Shown here in pieces: positions 1-7,280 of a stretch of 35,173 nucleotides of DNA. The stretch spans positions 1-35,173 of the forward strand of contig JAQWOT010000332.1 of NCBI GenBank assembly GCA_029245725.1. Direction: 5' to 3'. This DNA comes from SAR324 cluster bacterium. GTDB taxonomy: Bacteria; SAR324; NAC60-12. A program made the translations under genes and the position numbers. Every line of letters begins with the position of its first letter. Within the stretch, counting starts at the first letter, position 1. The notes beneath the pieces were generated by a model, which worked only from the letters and a program-made list of their open reading frames with translations, was not told the DNA's origin and ran no database searches.

Positions 1-314
1 AGTTCCTCCAAGCAGAGCTTGATACTTTCTGGGTTCAAAAAGGAGGAGAAGATCCAGTCGAATGGTGTCGCAAAATGAAGAGGCGCCTGCCTTTACTTCA
101 TCTCAAAGATTATGTGGTCACTTTAGAAAGAGAGATTCTCTTTGGTGAAGTTGGATCAGGGAGTTTGAACTGGGATGCCATCATTCGTGAGGCTGATGAG
201 GCTGGCTGTGAATGGTTTATTGTGGAGCAAGACACCAGCACCAGAGATCCTTTTGAATCAATCAAGATGAGCTTCGATTTCCTGATGCAGAAAACAGAAG
301 CTCTGAATCAATAG
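1..314 (+). CDS. Sugar phosphate isomerase/epimerase (TIM barrel), C-terminal part
   Basis: The gene runs off the left edge; the open frame continues upstream of the first Met (75) to base 3, reading FLQAELDTFWVQ...EDPVEW, so 75 is not the start. This D-x-[FY]-W ... DPVEW ... LLHLKDY pattern is the conserved C-terminal part of xylose-isomerase-like TIM-barrel proteins (AP endonuclease 2 fold). These isomerise or epimerise sugars, keto-sugars or inositol derivatives using a divalent metal. The Asp of ELD, the His and Asp of HLKD, and the Glu of FIVEQD fit the usual metal and substrate positions. It ends just before the convergent ThuA-like gene. With ThuA-like and Gfo/Idh genes beside it, a sugar catabolism role is likely; the substrate cannot be told from this fragment. 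Confidence 0.8.
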   Translation, partial: FLQAELDTFWVQKGGEDPVEWCRKMKRRLPLLHLKDYVVTLEREILFGEVGSGSLNWDAIIREADEAGCEWFIVEQDTSTRDPFESIKMSFDFLMQKTEALNQ

Positions 315-335
315 TGATCTTCAGTCAGTGAACAT

Positions 336-983
336 CTAGCGTGCTGCCCACAGCATTCCCCGTTCAAAAATAGTTGCCATCTCTTGGACTTTAAATTCCT
401 CTGCAACATGGCCCAAGGCACTGTAGAAGACTCGTCCTACTCCATGCACTCTTTTCCATACCACCGGCATTTTCACACCTTTGACCCAGGAACAATGCTC
501 ACCCGTGAAGGTGGTTGTAGCAAGTACTTCATTCGATGGGTCCACATGCATGAAGTACTGCTCGGATTTGTAAGGGAAATCTTGAATACCTTCTGTGATT
601 GGATCTTCGTTAGGGAGGATTTCCACTGAAAAATCAATAATATTGCCTGGATGAGCAACCCACTGGCCGCCAGTCATGAATTGATAATCAACACTGTTGC
701 GGAAGGAGTCACACATGCAACCATGGAAGCCAGCCAATCCAGTACCCTTTTCAATAGTCTTGCAAAGATTTTCAACTTCTGCTTTTTCAATGGTTGACAT
801 TGTAATCACAGGGACAATCAGGTTGTAGCGAGACAAATCTGGATCCCGAAAGGCTTCAGTCCCCTCAACCACATCAACAGCAAAGTGGTTATTTTCAAGA
901 ATCTCTTTTGTGATTTCTGTGCTCTCTTGGGGTGTATGCCCTTCCCATCCTCCCCAAGCAATCAACGCTTTTTTCTGTGCCAT
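336..983 (-). CDS. ThuA-like (trehalose utilisation) domain protein
   Basis: 215 residues, the normal size for single-domain ThuA proteins, which have a class I glutamine amidotransferase-like fold. It starts KKALIAWGGWEGH, the first strand and glycine-rich loop of ThuA. The block GLAGFHGCMCDSFRN (residues about 82-96) contains the GFHG motif, and FMTGGQWVAHPG follows as in the family. No signal peptide is present, so it should be cytoplasmic. An AGAGGAC Shine-Dalgarno lies upstream of ATG 983. It follows the Gfo/Idh gene by 8 bp, so the two are co-transcribed; ThuA plus Gfo/Idh pairs are common in sugar and polyol catabolic clusters. The biochemical role of ThuA is not well settled: ThuA/ThuB of rhizobia handle 3-keto sugars, and a role in keto-sugar processing here is inference. 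Confidence 0.85.
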   Translation of the reverse strand: MAQKKALIAWGGWEGHTPQESTEITKEILENNHFAVDVVEGTEAFRDPDLSRYNLIVPVITMSTIEKAEVENLCKTIEKGTGLAGFHGCMCDSFRNSVDYQFMTGGQWVAHPGNIIDFSVEILPNEDPITEGIQDFPYKSEQYFMHVDPSNEVLATTTFTGEHCSWVKGVKMPVVWKRVHGVGRVFYSALGHVAEEFKVQEMATIFERGMLWAAR

Positions 984-991
984 CTGTCCTC

Positions 992-2089
992 TTAGTCAAG
1001 TTGTCCAAAGGGTAAATTAGTCTTCATTAATGCAGGCCGTTCACAGGTTGTCTGCATGCTTATGCTGGTGCCAGTTTCAGCGGCTTTGAGAAAGCCTGTC
1101 ATGATCTCAAGCACATGTAAACCCAACTGGCCATTAGCTCGATGTGGCCTCTCTGTCCTGATCGCTTGGGCAAGGTCAGCTAAACCAATACTTCGATAGT
1201 TATCATCAGCATAGGGGAACTCAATCGTAGCAGAGTTCCAGTCTGCTTTGACTTCACTCGACTTGACCTCACCATCAAACCGATTGGGATCTGGGATCAA
1301 CATCGAACCTTTTGTTCCATAGAGTTCCATTGGCAGGTGAGTATGCTGCCATACATCAAAACTCATCGTGATTGTCAGCAGGGCCCCATTTACAAATTCA
1401 GCAACACCACTCAGATGAGTAGGCGTCTTGACAGGCACTGTCTGACCGGCTCTGGCTCCAGAGGCAATTGTTCTGGAGGTACGAAACGCTTTCCCAAAGC
1501 CTGTGACCCGGGCAACTGGACCCAAGAGATTGACGAAAGCCGTTAGGTAGTAAGGCCCCATGTCCAGCATAGGGCCTCCTCCAGAGAGATAGTAAAAGTC
1601 AGGATCCGGATGCCACAATTCATGACCAGGAACCATCATAAAAGCGGTGCAGGCCAAGGGATCACCAATCTTCCCAGAATCCAGCAATTGTCGTGTTTTC
1701 TGATGCGAACCGCCAAGAAAAGTATCTGGAGCAGAACCAACTCGTAATCCTCGATCTTTTGCGAGAGCAAGCAATTCAATTCCTTCGTTGACATTCAAAC
1801 CAAGGGGTTTTTCAGTATAAACGTGCTTACCGCTCTCTAGAACTTGTTTGGCAACTGAGATATGAGAATCGGGAGTCGTCAAATTCAGGATAATCTCAAT
1901 AGATTGATCTTGGAGGAGGGAATCAATCGATTGAACTTGCAATCCCCATTGATCCGCCTTTGCATGTGCTCGTTCATTTTTCAGGTCAGCACAATAGGCA
2001 ATGTTCAAGATCGGGAAATTTTTGGAGGCGTTTAGATAAGCATCAAATATATTGCCACATCCAATGATACCAACCTTGACTGGGGTCAT
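992..2089 (-). CDS. Gfo/Idh/MocA family NAD(P)-dependent oxidoreductase
   Basis: 365 residues, usual family length. The Rossmann fingerprint GIIGCGNI lies at residues 7-14, and the signature YTEKPLGLN at 91-99 contains the EKP lysine (K94) that binds cofactor and substrate. The C-terminal half includes GGGPMLDMGPYYL, the typical D-x-G-x-Y/H segment of the substrate-binding sheet. These enzymes oxidise or reduce sugars and inositols, often to 3-keto products, in the cytoplasm. First gene of a two-gene minus-strand operon with the ThuA-like gene, and next to a sugar isomerase on the other strand, together consistent with a keto-sugar pathway. The RBS is weak (GGA upstream of ATG 2089). Substrate unknown. 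Confidence 0.88.
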   Translation of the reverse strand: MTPVKVGIIGCGNIFDAYLNASKNFPILNIAYCADLKNERAHAKADQWGLQVQSIDSLLQDQSIEIILNLTTPDSHISVAKQVLESGKHVYTEKPLGLNVNEGIELLALAKDRGLRVGSAPDTFLGGSHQKTRQLLDSGKIGDPLACTAFMMVPGHELWHPDPDFYYLSGGGPMLDMGPYYLTAFVNLLGPVARVTGFGKAFRTSRTIASGARAGQTVPVKTPTHLSGVAEFVNGALLTITMSFDVWQHTHLPMELYGTKGSMLIPDPNRFDGEVKSSEVKADWNSATIEFPYADDNYRSIGLADLAQAIRTERPHRANGQLGLHVLEIMTGFLKAAETGTSISMQTTCERPALMKTNLPFGQLD

Positions 2090-2155
2090 GATTTTTTCCA
2101 GAAAGTATACTGGTCAAGGGTTAGAAAGTGTTCAAATCATCAGGGAGAAAAATAA

Positions 2156-2563
2156 TCAGCAATCTCGGTTGCTAATCTTTCCATCAGGTAAAGTCGTACT
2201 ACAAAATTTTGCCTCTGAAATGGAAGCGTTGGTTAAGTTGGCCTTGTATAAATCTGCTTTACTGAGATCAGCGAACATCAGGTTGGCACTGCCGAGATTG
2301 GCGCGCCGCAAGTCTGAGCTCACCAGCAAAGCACCCTCAAGGTTCGCTTGACGGATCTTTGCGCTATCTAATTTAGCCCCTGTTAAGTCTGCCACACTGA
2401 GATTGGCTTCTGTTAGGTCCGCATTGCTCAGATTGGCTTTTTTCAAAGCTGCTCCACTCAGATTCGCACGCCGCAAATCCATTCCGGATAGATCAGCCCC
2501 TTCAAAATCTCCTGTGGGACAGCTGTTGGTGTCTTTAAGTTTCTGTAAATCTTCTTGATTCAT
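2156..2563 (-). CDS. Pentapeptide-repeat protein
   Basis: 135 residues. From about residue 20 to 116 the sequence is a nearly unbroken run of A(D/N)Lxx pentapeptides (ADLSG, ANLSG, ANLSN, ADLTE and so on), which fold as a right-handed quadrilateral beta-helix. The N-terminal LQKLKDTNSCPTGDFEGADL and the C-terminal FCSTTLPDGKI are the usual caps of short pentapeptide proteins from marine and cyanobacterial genomes. No signal peptide or membrane segment, so cytoplasmic as written. Some pentapeptide proteins mimic DNA and protect gyrase, but most have no known function and nothing here supports Qnr activity. It lies between the start of the Gfo/Idh gene and a divergent enolase-family gene and has no clear operon partner. 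No strong RBS. Confidence 0.85.
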   Translation of the reverse strand: MNQEDLQKLKDTNSCPTGDFEGADLSGMDLRRANLSGAALKKANLSNADLTEANLSVADLTGAKLDSAKIRQANLEGALLVSSDLRRANLGSANLMFADLSKADLYKANLTNASISEAKFCSTTLPDGKISNRDC

Positions 2564-2733
2564 AACTATCTCAATTAAGAATTTTAGACGATAGATTTAA
2601 TCAGTGAAAAGGGAGGACGATATGCATGTTGCAATTGTGGCTCACAGAAAGAGTTCGGATACCTAGTCTGCTATCAACAGGTAGTCAAGTCATTCACAAC
2701 ACATCATTTTTTCTCATTCAGCAAACCCATCTT

Positions 2734-3912
2734 ATGCAAAGTCCTAGAATTAAAGAAATCGAATTTACACTCTTTGAGGTCAGCATCCCCAATATCGCAG
2801 CAGATCCTTCGGGATTTGGAGTTTGGTACGAACCTGGAGTCGGTACTCCTCAAAAACGGTTTGGTGTCCGAATTTTCACGGATGAGGGTGTAGTTGGAGA
2901 GTATGTCCCTCCAAGGTCGCGCGCCACAGTGTTGATGTCTGCAGGAGTTGCCTTGGCTCACGCTCTCCTCAACAAACCAGTATTGGAGCGGGAGAGACAC
3001 TATCAAACGATGCGGAGACTCACCAAACACGTTGGCGAAGCTGGTATTGGGGCTCTGGACATTGCACTTTGGGATCTGGCTGGCAAATGTTGTGGTCTCT
3101 CGATTGCCCAAATACTGGGAGGTCATCGTTGGCAATTACCTGCGTATGCGAGCACGATTCCTGGAGATGAACAGCAAGGGGGCTTGAGCCACCCCGAAGC
3201 CTATGCTGATTTTGCAGAAAGCTGTTTGGAACTTGGCTATCAGGGCTTCAAGATGCACGGCTGGAAAGAAGGAGATCTGAAAAGAGAGTCGATGATGATT
3301 CGAGCTGTTGCCGAGCGAGTTGGTGGAAAAATGGAAGTGATGTATGATGCTGCTTGCCATCTAAAAACCCTCACCGATGCGATTCGGCTAGGCCGAGTTT
3401 GTGATGAGTACAACCTACTCTGGTACGAAGATCCTTTCGCAGATGGAGGTCTAAGCTTTTCGGGTCACAAGCTTCTCAAGGAAAAAGTTCAAACCCCGAT
3501 CATGATTGGTGAGCATGTCCGCACTGTAGAGACACATACAGATTTGATGATCTCCGGTGCGACGGATTTTGGTCGGGTTGATCCTGACTATGATGGAGGC
3601 ATCACAGGTTGCTACAAAGCTGCGATTGCAGCCGAAGCAATGGGAATTGATGTGGAGGTGCATTCTTGTGGTCCTGCAATGCGCCAACTGATGGCGGCTC
3701 TTTCCCGCAGCAACTACTATGAAGTCAATCTGGTCCATCCTGCTGCCCCAAACCCTTGGCAACTCCCAATTTATCTAGATGGCTATTCCGATCAGTTAGA
3801 CTGTATCAATTCCGATGGAATGGTGGGGGTGTCTCAGTCTCCAGGTTTGGGGGTGGACTATGACTGGGATCTGATTGAAAAAACAAAAATAGACCGGGTT
3901 GTTGTCAAGTGA
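2734..3912 (+). CDS. Enolase superfamily enzyme (mandelate racemase/muconate lactonizing subgroup), probable acid-sugar dehydratase
   Basis: 392 residues from ATG 2734. N-terminal capping domain about 1-130, then a modified TIM barrel. Three metal ligands are visible: D205 (VMYDAAC), E232 (WYEDPF) and E260 (IGEHV). The second-strand catalytic position reads F-K173-M-H175, a KxH rather than the usual KxK; a D-x-D-x-D block (283-287) and H310 (VHSCGP) form the opposite side of the active site. These enzymes abstract a proton alpha to a carboxylate and usually dehydrate aldonates or other acid sugars. Start choice is uncertain: ATG 2626 in the same frame has a good GGGAGG nine bases upstream and would add 36 residues unlike the family N-terminus, while 2734 fits the domain start but has no clear SD. 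The neighbouring sulfatase, LarA-like and Tct genes suggest a sugar-acid substrate. Confidence 0.88.
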   Translation: MQSPRIKEIEFTLFEVSIPNIAADPSGFGVWYEPGVGTPQKRFGVRIFTDEGVVGEYVPPRSRATVLMSAGVALAHALLNKPVLERERHYQTMRRLTKHVGEAGIGALDIALWDLAGKCCGLSIAQILGGHRWQLPAYASTIPGDEQQGGLSHPEAYADFAESCLELGYQGFKMHGWKEGDLKRESMMIRAVAERVGGKMEVMYDAACHLKTLTDAIRLGRVCDEYNLLWYEDPFADGGLSFSGHKLLKEKVQTPIMIGEHVRTVETHTDLMISGATDFGRVDPDYDGGITGCYKAAIAAEAMGIDVEVHSCGPAMRQLMAALSRSNYYEVNLVHPAAPNPWQLPIYLDGYSDQLDCINSDGMVGVSQSPGLGVDYDWDLIEKTKIDRVVVK

Positions 3913-3927
3913 GTGAGAGATTGCAGC

Positions 3928-5028
3928 TTATAGATCATCATAATGAATCTCCAGGCCAAATCCTGGTCCGTCTGGTGGACGAACGAGTCCACCTGCCTCA
4001 GGCTTGAAGGAGTTTGGCGGACATTTGTCGAAAAGCCACTGGTGAAACATGTGGTATTCCACTGAGTCGAGATTAGGCAGACTTGCTGCCAGGTGCAGAC
4101 TTGCTGCGAGAAGAATTCCAGTTGAAGAAGCGTGAAGAGTGCAAGGAAGATGAAAAGCTGCAGCAAGGTCTGCGATCCTGCGTCCCTCGGAGATGCCTCC
4201 ACAGGCTGCGATGTCAAATTGTACAAACTCGACTGCTCGATGAGTGATCAACTCACGAAATCGGTCAATACCCGTCTCAGTCTCGTTCCCACAGACAGGA
4301 ATTGGGCTGAGAGCATTGACCTTTGCTTGGCCACTAACATCATCCGGTGAAACAGGGGCTTCCAGCCAGTAAATTGCATAAGGCTCAAAAGCCTGCGCCA
4401 TCTGCAGTGATTTTGGAACATTCAGGGTGTAGTTGGCATCGACCATCAGACGTGCATTTGGTCCAATAGCATCCCTGGCTGCCTTGACACGCTTGACGTC
4501 TTCTTCCAAAGAAACTCCACCAACCTTCATCTTCACATCACTGAATCCCTGCACCAGGTAGCCTTGCATCTCTTCAGCAAGGGCAGTTTCATCCTTGCCT
4601 TTCCCGTACAAACCAGCACTGGCATAGCAAGGAACCTGATCTGTGAAGGCTCCCAGGAGTTGGTAAACTGGAGCCTGCAAGGCTTTTCCAACTAAATCCC
4701 ACAGAGCGAGATCAACAGCACTGAGAGCGATTGAGAGAATTCCTCTTCGTGCATTCAAGGCGGTCGTCTCCCAAACCTCTGCAAAGATTTTTGTGTGGTA
4801 GCGAGGGTCTTGTCCAATCAATCTTGGGCCAATATCCTCTTCAATGGTTAGCATCAAAGCCTTTGGCGATGCCCCAGGAGTCCAGCCTTCTCCAACTCCA
4901 ACGAGTCCATTATCCGTTTCGATAAAAACCAGGACAATGTCTTTCTTTGCCCAGCGTTGCTGAGAATTCCAAAAGCGGTCATCCAGTTCGAAAGCCAGAT
5001 GTTTCGTCACAACTCGTTGTATTTTCAT
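3928..5028 (-). CDS. Enolase superfamily enzyme (mandelate racemase/muconate lactonizing subgroup), second copy
   Basis: 366 residues, typical length. Catalytic acid/base K166-x-K168 (VKMK) on the second barrel strand; metal ligands D197 (MVDAN), E223 (WLEAP) and E249 (GNETETG); D272 and H299 (TLHASSTG) form the His-Asp pair used by mandelate racemase-type enzymes. All key residues are present, so it should be an active cytoplasmic racemase, epimerase or dehydratase of a hydroxy acid. It differs strongly from the enzyme ending at 3912 (KxH there), so the two are not a recent duplication and probably act on different substrates or steps. The genes converge with 15 bp between them. The divergent sulfatase gene at 5078 shares a 49-bp promoter region. 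Confidence 0.9.
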   Translation of the reverse strand: MKIQRVVTKHLAFELDDRFWNSQQRWAKKDIVLVFIETDNGLVGVGEGWTPGASPKALMLTIEEDIGPRLIGQDPRYHTKIFAEVWETTALNARRGILSIALSAVDLALWDLVGKALQAPVYQLLGAFTDQVPCYASAGLYGKGKDETALAEEMQGYLVQGFSDVKMKVGGVSLEEDVKRVKAARDAIGPNARLMVDANYTLNVPKSLQMAQAFEPYAIYWLEAPVSPDDVSGQAKVNALSPIPVCGNETETGIDRFRELITHRAVEFVQFDIAACGGISEGRRIADLAAAFHLPCTLHASSTGILLAASLHLAASLPNLDSVEYHMFHQWLFDKCPPNSFKPEAGGLVRPPDGPGFGLEIHYDDL

Positions 5029-5038
5029 CTTATCCGTC

Positions 5039-5044
5039 TATAAT
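5039..5044 (+). promoter_or_regulatory. Possible -10 element (TATAAT) for the sulfatase gene
   Basis: A perfect TATAAT lies 34 bp before ATG 5078 in the short divergent gap between the second enolase-type gene and the sulfatase. A poor -35 candidate (TTGTAT, 5018-5023) is only 15 bp upstream. Matches of this size arise by chance in AT-rich DNA. Confidence 0.3.
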
Positions 5045-5077
5045 TCGGTTTTTCCAAAATCCCAGCAAGAGATTGAA

Positions 5078-6541
5078 ATGAAAAAAGATTTACCAAATAT
5101 CCTCTGGTACTGCACAGATCAGCAACGCTACGACACCATTGGTGCCTTGAACAATCCTCATGTAATCACACCAAATATTGATCGCTTGGTTCAACGGGGT
5201 ACAGCTTTCACAAAGAACTATTGCCAGTCCCCTATCTGCACTCCCAGCCGTGCAAGCTTCCTAACGGGTTGTTATCCAAATGCGATACGAGCCCCGCGTA
5301 ATGGCAATTTTACCTACGCAGCTCAATACCCACTTATATCAAAAGTTCTTAGTGATCATGGCTATGACTGTGGGCTAGTGGGTAAACTACACTTGGCTAG
5401 TTCTTTCCAACGTGTGGAGCCGAGAGTTGATGACGGATACCGTTTCTTCAAGTGGAGTCATGCACCTCGTGATGACTGGCAAGGAGGTCATGACTATGCC
5501 GATTGGGTCCACCAAAAAGGGGGAGTACTAAAAGAGTTGGTGAAGGATATTCAGGGAATTTCACCGGAGTTTCACCAAACCACCTGGGGAACCGACCGAG
5601 CCATTGATTTTATTCAGGAGAAGCGTCAAGGGCCTTGGTTTCTGAGCATCAATGTCTATGATCCTCATCCTCCCTTCAACCCACCTCAGCAGTATCGTGA
5701 TCTCTTTGATCCTAAGAAGATGCCCGATCCCCTCTTTCGTGAGTCAGATCTAGTCCAGCAGAAGATTTTGGAGCCCATCGACTTCCAATCGAAGGTTCGA
5801 CGCCCAGAGGATCTGGATATTTGTGATCCAATCTTACCAAGAACGCCAACCACAGACAGCGTTCGGGGAGCAGAACCTTCACCTGGAGCCAAGGACGCTT
5901 GGACCCTCAAGGCTGCTTATTATGCAATGATTAAATTGATCGATGACCAATTCGGTCGTTTAGTAGATTACCTTGAATCAACGAATCAACTGGAAAATAC
6001 ACTGATCATCTACGCCACAGATCATGGAGAATCTCTTGGAGACCATGGGCTGATTGAAAAGGGGTGCCGATTCTTTGATGGGCTGGTACGCGTTCCATTG
6101 ATTTTTTCATGGCCAGGGCAAGTAAAGAGCAATCTGCAAAGTGATGCGCTGGTGGAACTAATTGACATCACACCGACCTTACTGGAGGTGTGTGGGATCG
6201 AACAGCCCAACTACATGCAGGGGAAATCTCTCTGGCCAATCATCTCAGGTTCGGCAAAACCAGATTTTCACAAGCCCCATATTCGCAGCGAGTTCTTTGA
6301 CGCCCTCAATCAACCCTACCATTCGCGGGCAACCATGCTCAGGGATGAACGCTACAAGCTAGTGATGTATCATGGAATCAGTCTTGGAGAACTCTATGAT
6401 TTGGTTCAGGATCCTGGTGAGTTTGATAACCTTTGGGACGACCAAGATCATTCAGAAATTAAACAACAAATGATCATCAAAAGTTTTGACGCCTCAATGC
6501 AAGCCATTGATCTGGGCCCAGAATGCATTGGCCCGATGTAG
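5078..6541 (+). CDS. Type I sulfatase (alkaline phosphatase superfamily), cytoplasmic
   Basis: 487 residues. The formylglycine signature C54-T-P-S-R58 followed by ASFLTG is canonical, so Cys54 should be converted to formylglycine and used to hydrolyse a sulfate ester. Metal-site segments are visible: ILWYCTDQQRYD at the N-terminus (D14, Q15) and YATDHGESLGDHG near residue 310. The N-terminus goes straight into the first catalytic strand with no signal peptide, so a cytoplasmic enzyme acting on an imported small sulfate ester is expected. An AAGAGA element precedes ATG 5078. It faces the GntR gene convergently. Phosphonate monoester or phosphodiester hydrolysis is a possible alternative because the superfamily is promiscuous. 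No sulfatase-maturing enzyme with intact active site is in the window. Confidence 0.9.
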   Translation: MKKDLPNILWYCTDQQRYDTIGALNNPHVITPNIDRLVQRGTAFTKNYCQSPICTPSRASFLTGCYPNAIRAPRNGNFTYAAQYPLISKVLSDHGYDCGLVGKLHLASSFQRVEPRVDDGYRFFKWSHAPRDDWQGGHDYADWVHQKGGVLKELVKDIQGISPEFHQTTWGTDRAIDFIQEKRQGPWFLSINVYDPHPPFNPPQQYRDLFDPKKMPDPLFRESDLVQQKILEPIDFQSKVRRPEDLDICDPILPRTPTTDSVRGAEPSPGAKDAWTLKAAYYAMIKLIDDQFGRLVDYLESTNQLENTLIIYATDHGESLGDHGLIEKGCRFFDGLVRVPLIFSWPGQVKSNLQSDALVELIDITPTLLEVCGIEQPNYMQGKSLWPIISGSAKPDFHKPHIRSEFFDALNQPYHSRATMLRDERYKLVMYHGISLGELYDLVQDPGEFDNLWDDQDHSEIKQQMIIKSFDASMQAIDLGPECIGPM

Positions 6542-6573
6542 CCAATGATTGAGTGACACTGATAATTGGAAAA

Positions 6574-7272
6574 TCAAATGTTTTGATCAAAGAACCTTTC
6601 GCGAATGACATCAATATGCTGCTGCATGGCTGTCATGGCCACATCAGGCATACGCATCGAAATGCCTTTTAGGATCCTTTCATGATCACGAACGGTTCTT
6701 TGGCGGTAACTCTCAGATCGCGTTTTTGAAAACCAACTGAAGAACATTTCTGCTTCTCTCAAGTTCCAAATCCATTTAACCAAATTGGGTCCCAAGACAT
6801 TTCCAGAAGCTTTGGCAATGGCTAGATGGAACTGCTGATCAAATTTCTCAAACCTGGCAGCATCCCTCTTGTGTTGATCCATCAGCTCAAGCAATTCTTG
6901 CAATTTCTGAATGTCCTTTTCCTCTGCATTGAGCGCAGCTTTGTATGCCAAATGCCCCTCGATCAATCGGCGGATTTCGAGTTGATCTGAAGGACCTGGA
7001 TCATGCTGTAACTTCGGACTATTCTCGACCTCACGCGCTGCTTCCGGCAACACATAAATCCCTGAACCAATGCGGATGTCCACATACCGCATCAACTCCA
7101 AAGCAATAAAAGCCTCACGCAGAGTTGTCCGACTGACGTTCAACTTTTCAGCCAGTTCCCTCTCAGGAGGCAGCTTGTCACCGACAGGATACTCCCCAAC
7201 CTGGATGGACTCAATCAGCTGTCGAGTGATCTGGTTGTAGCGTCGGTTGGGTAGAGACTTGGGTATCTGCAT
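6574..7272 (-). CDS. FadR/GntR-family transcriptional regulator (FCD domain)
   Basis: 232 residues. The winged HTH (about 10-75) has the GntR hallmark LPPERELAEKLNVSRTTLREA followed by the wing IRIGSGIYV. The C-terminal half (about 95-220) is an all-helical FCD effector domain with conserved D and H residues, for example in FDQQFHLAIAKASGN and RDHERIL, that bind a metal and carboxylate ligands in this family. It is the last gene of the minus-strand Tct operon, 8 bp after the sulfatase stop. FCD regulators of such operons usually repress in the absence of a hydroxy- or sugar-acid inducer, so autoregulation of this operon is likely but not shown. Three other gene groups here are candidate targets, including both enolase-type enzymes. 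Confidence 0.9.
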   Translation of the reverse strand: MQIPKSLPNRRYNQITRQLIESIQVGEYPVGDKLPPERELAEKLNVSRTTLREAFIALELMRYVDIRIGSGIYVLPEAAREVENSPKLQHDPGPSDQLEIRRLIEGHLAYKAALNAEEKDIQKLQELLELMDQHKRDAARFEKFDQQFHLAIAKASGNVLGPNLVKWIWNLREAEMFFSWFSKTRSESYRQRTVRDHERILKGISMRMPDVAMTAMQQHIDVIRERFFDQNI

Positions 7273-7280
7273 TCAACCCA

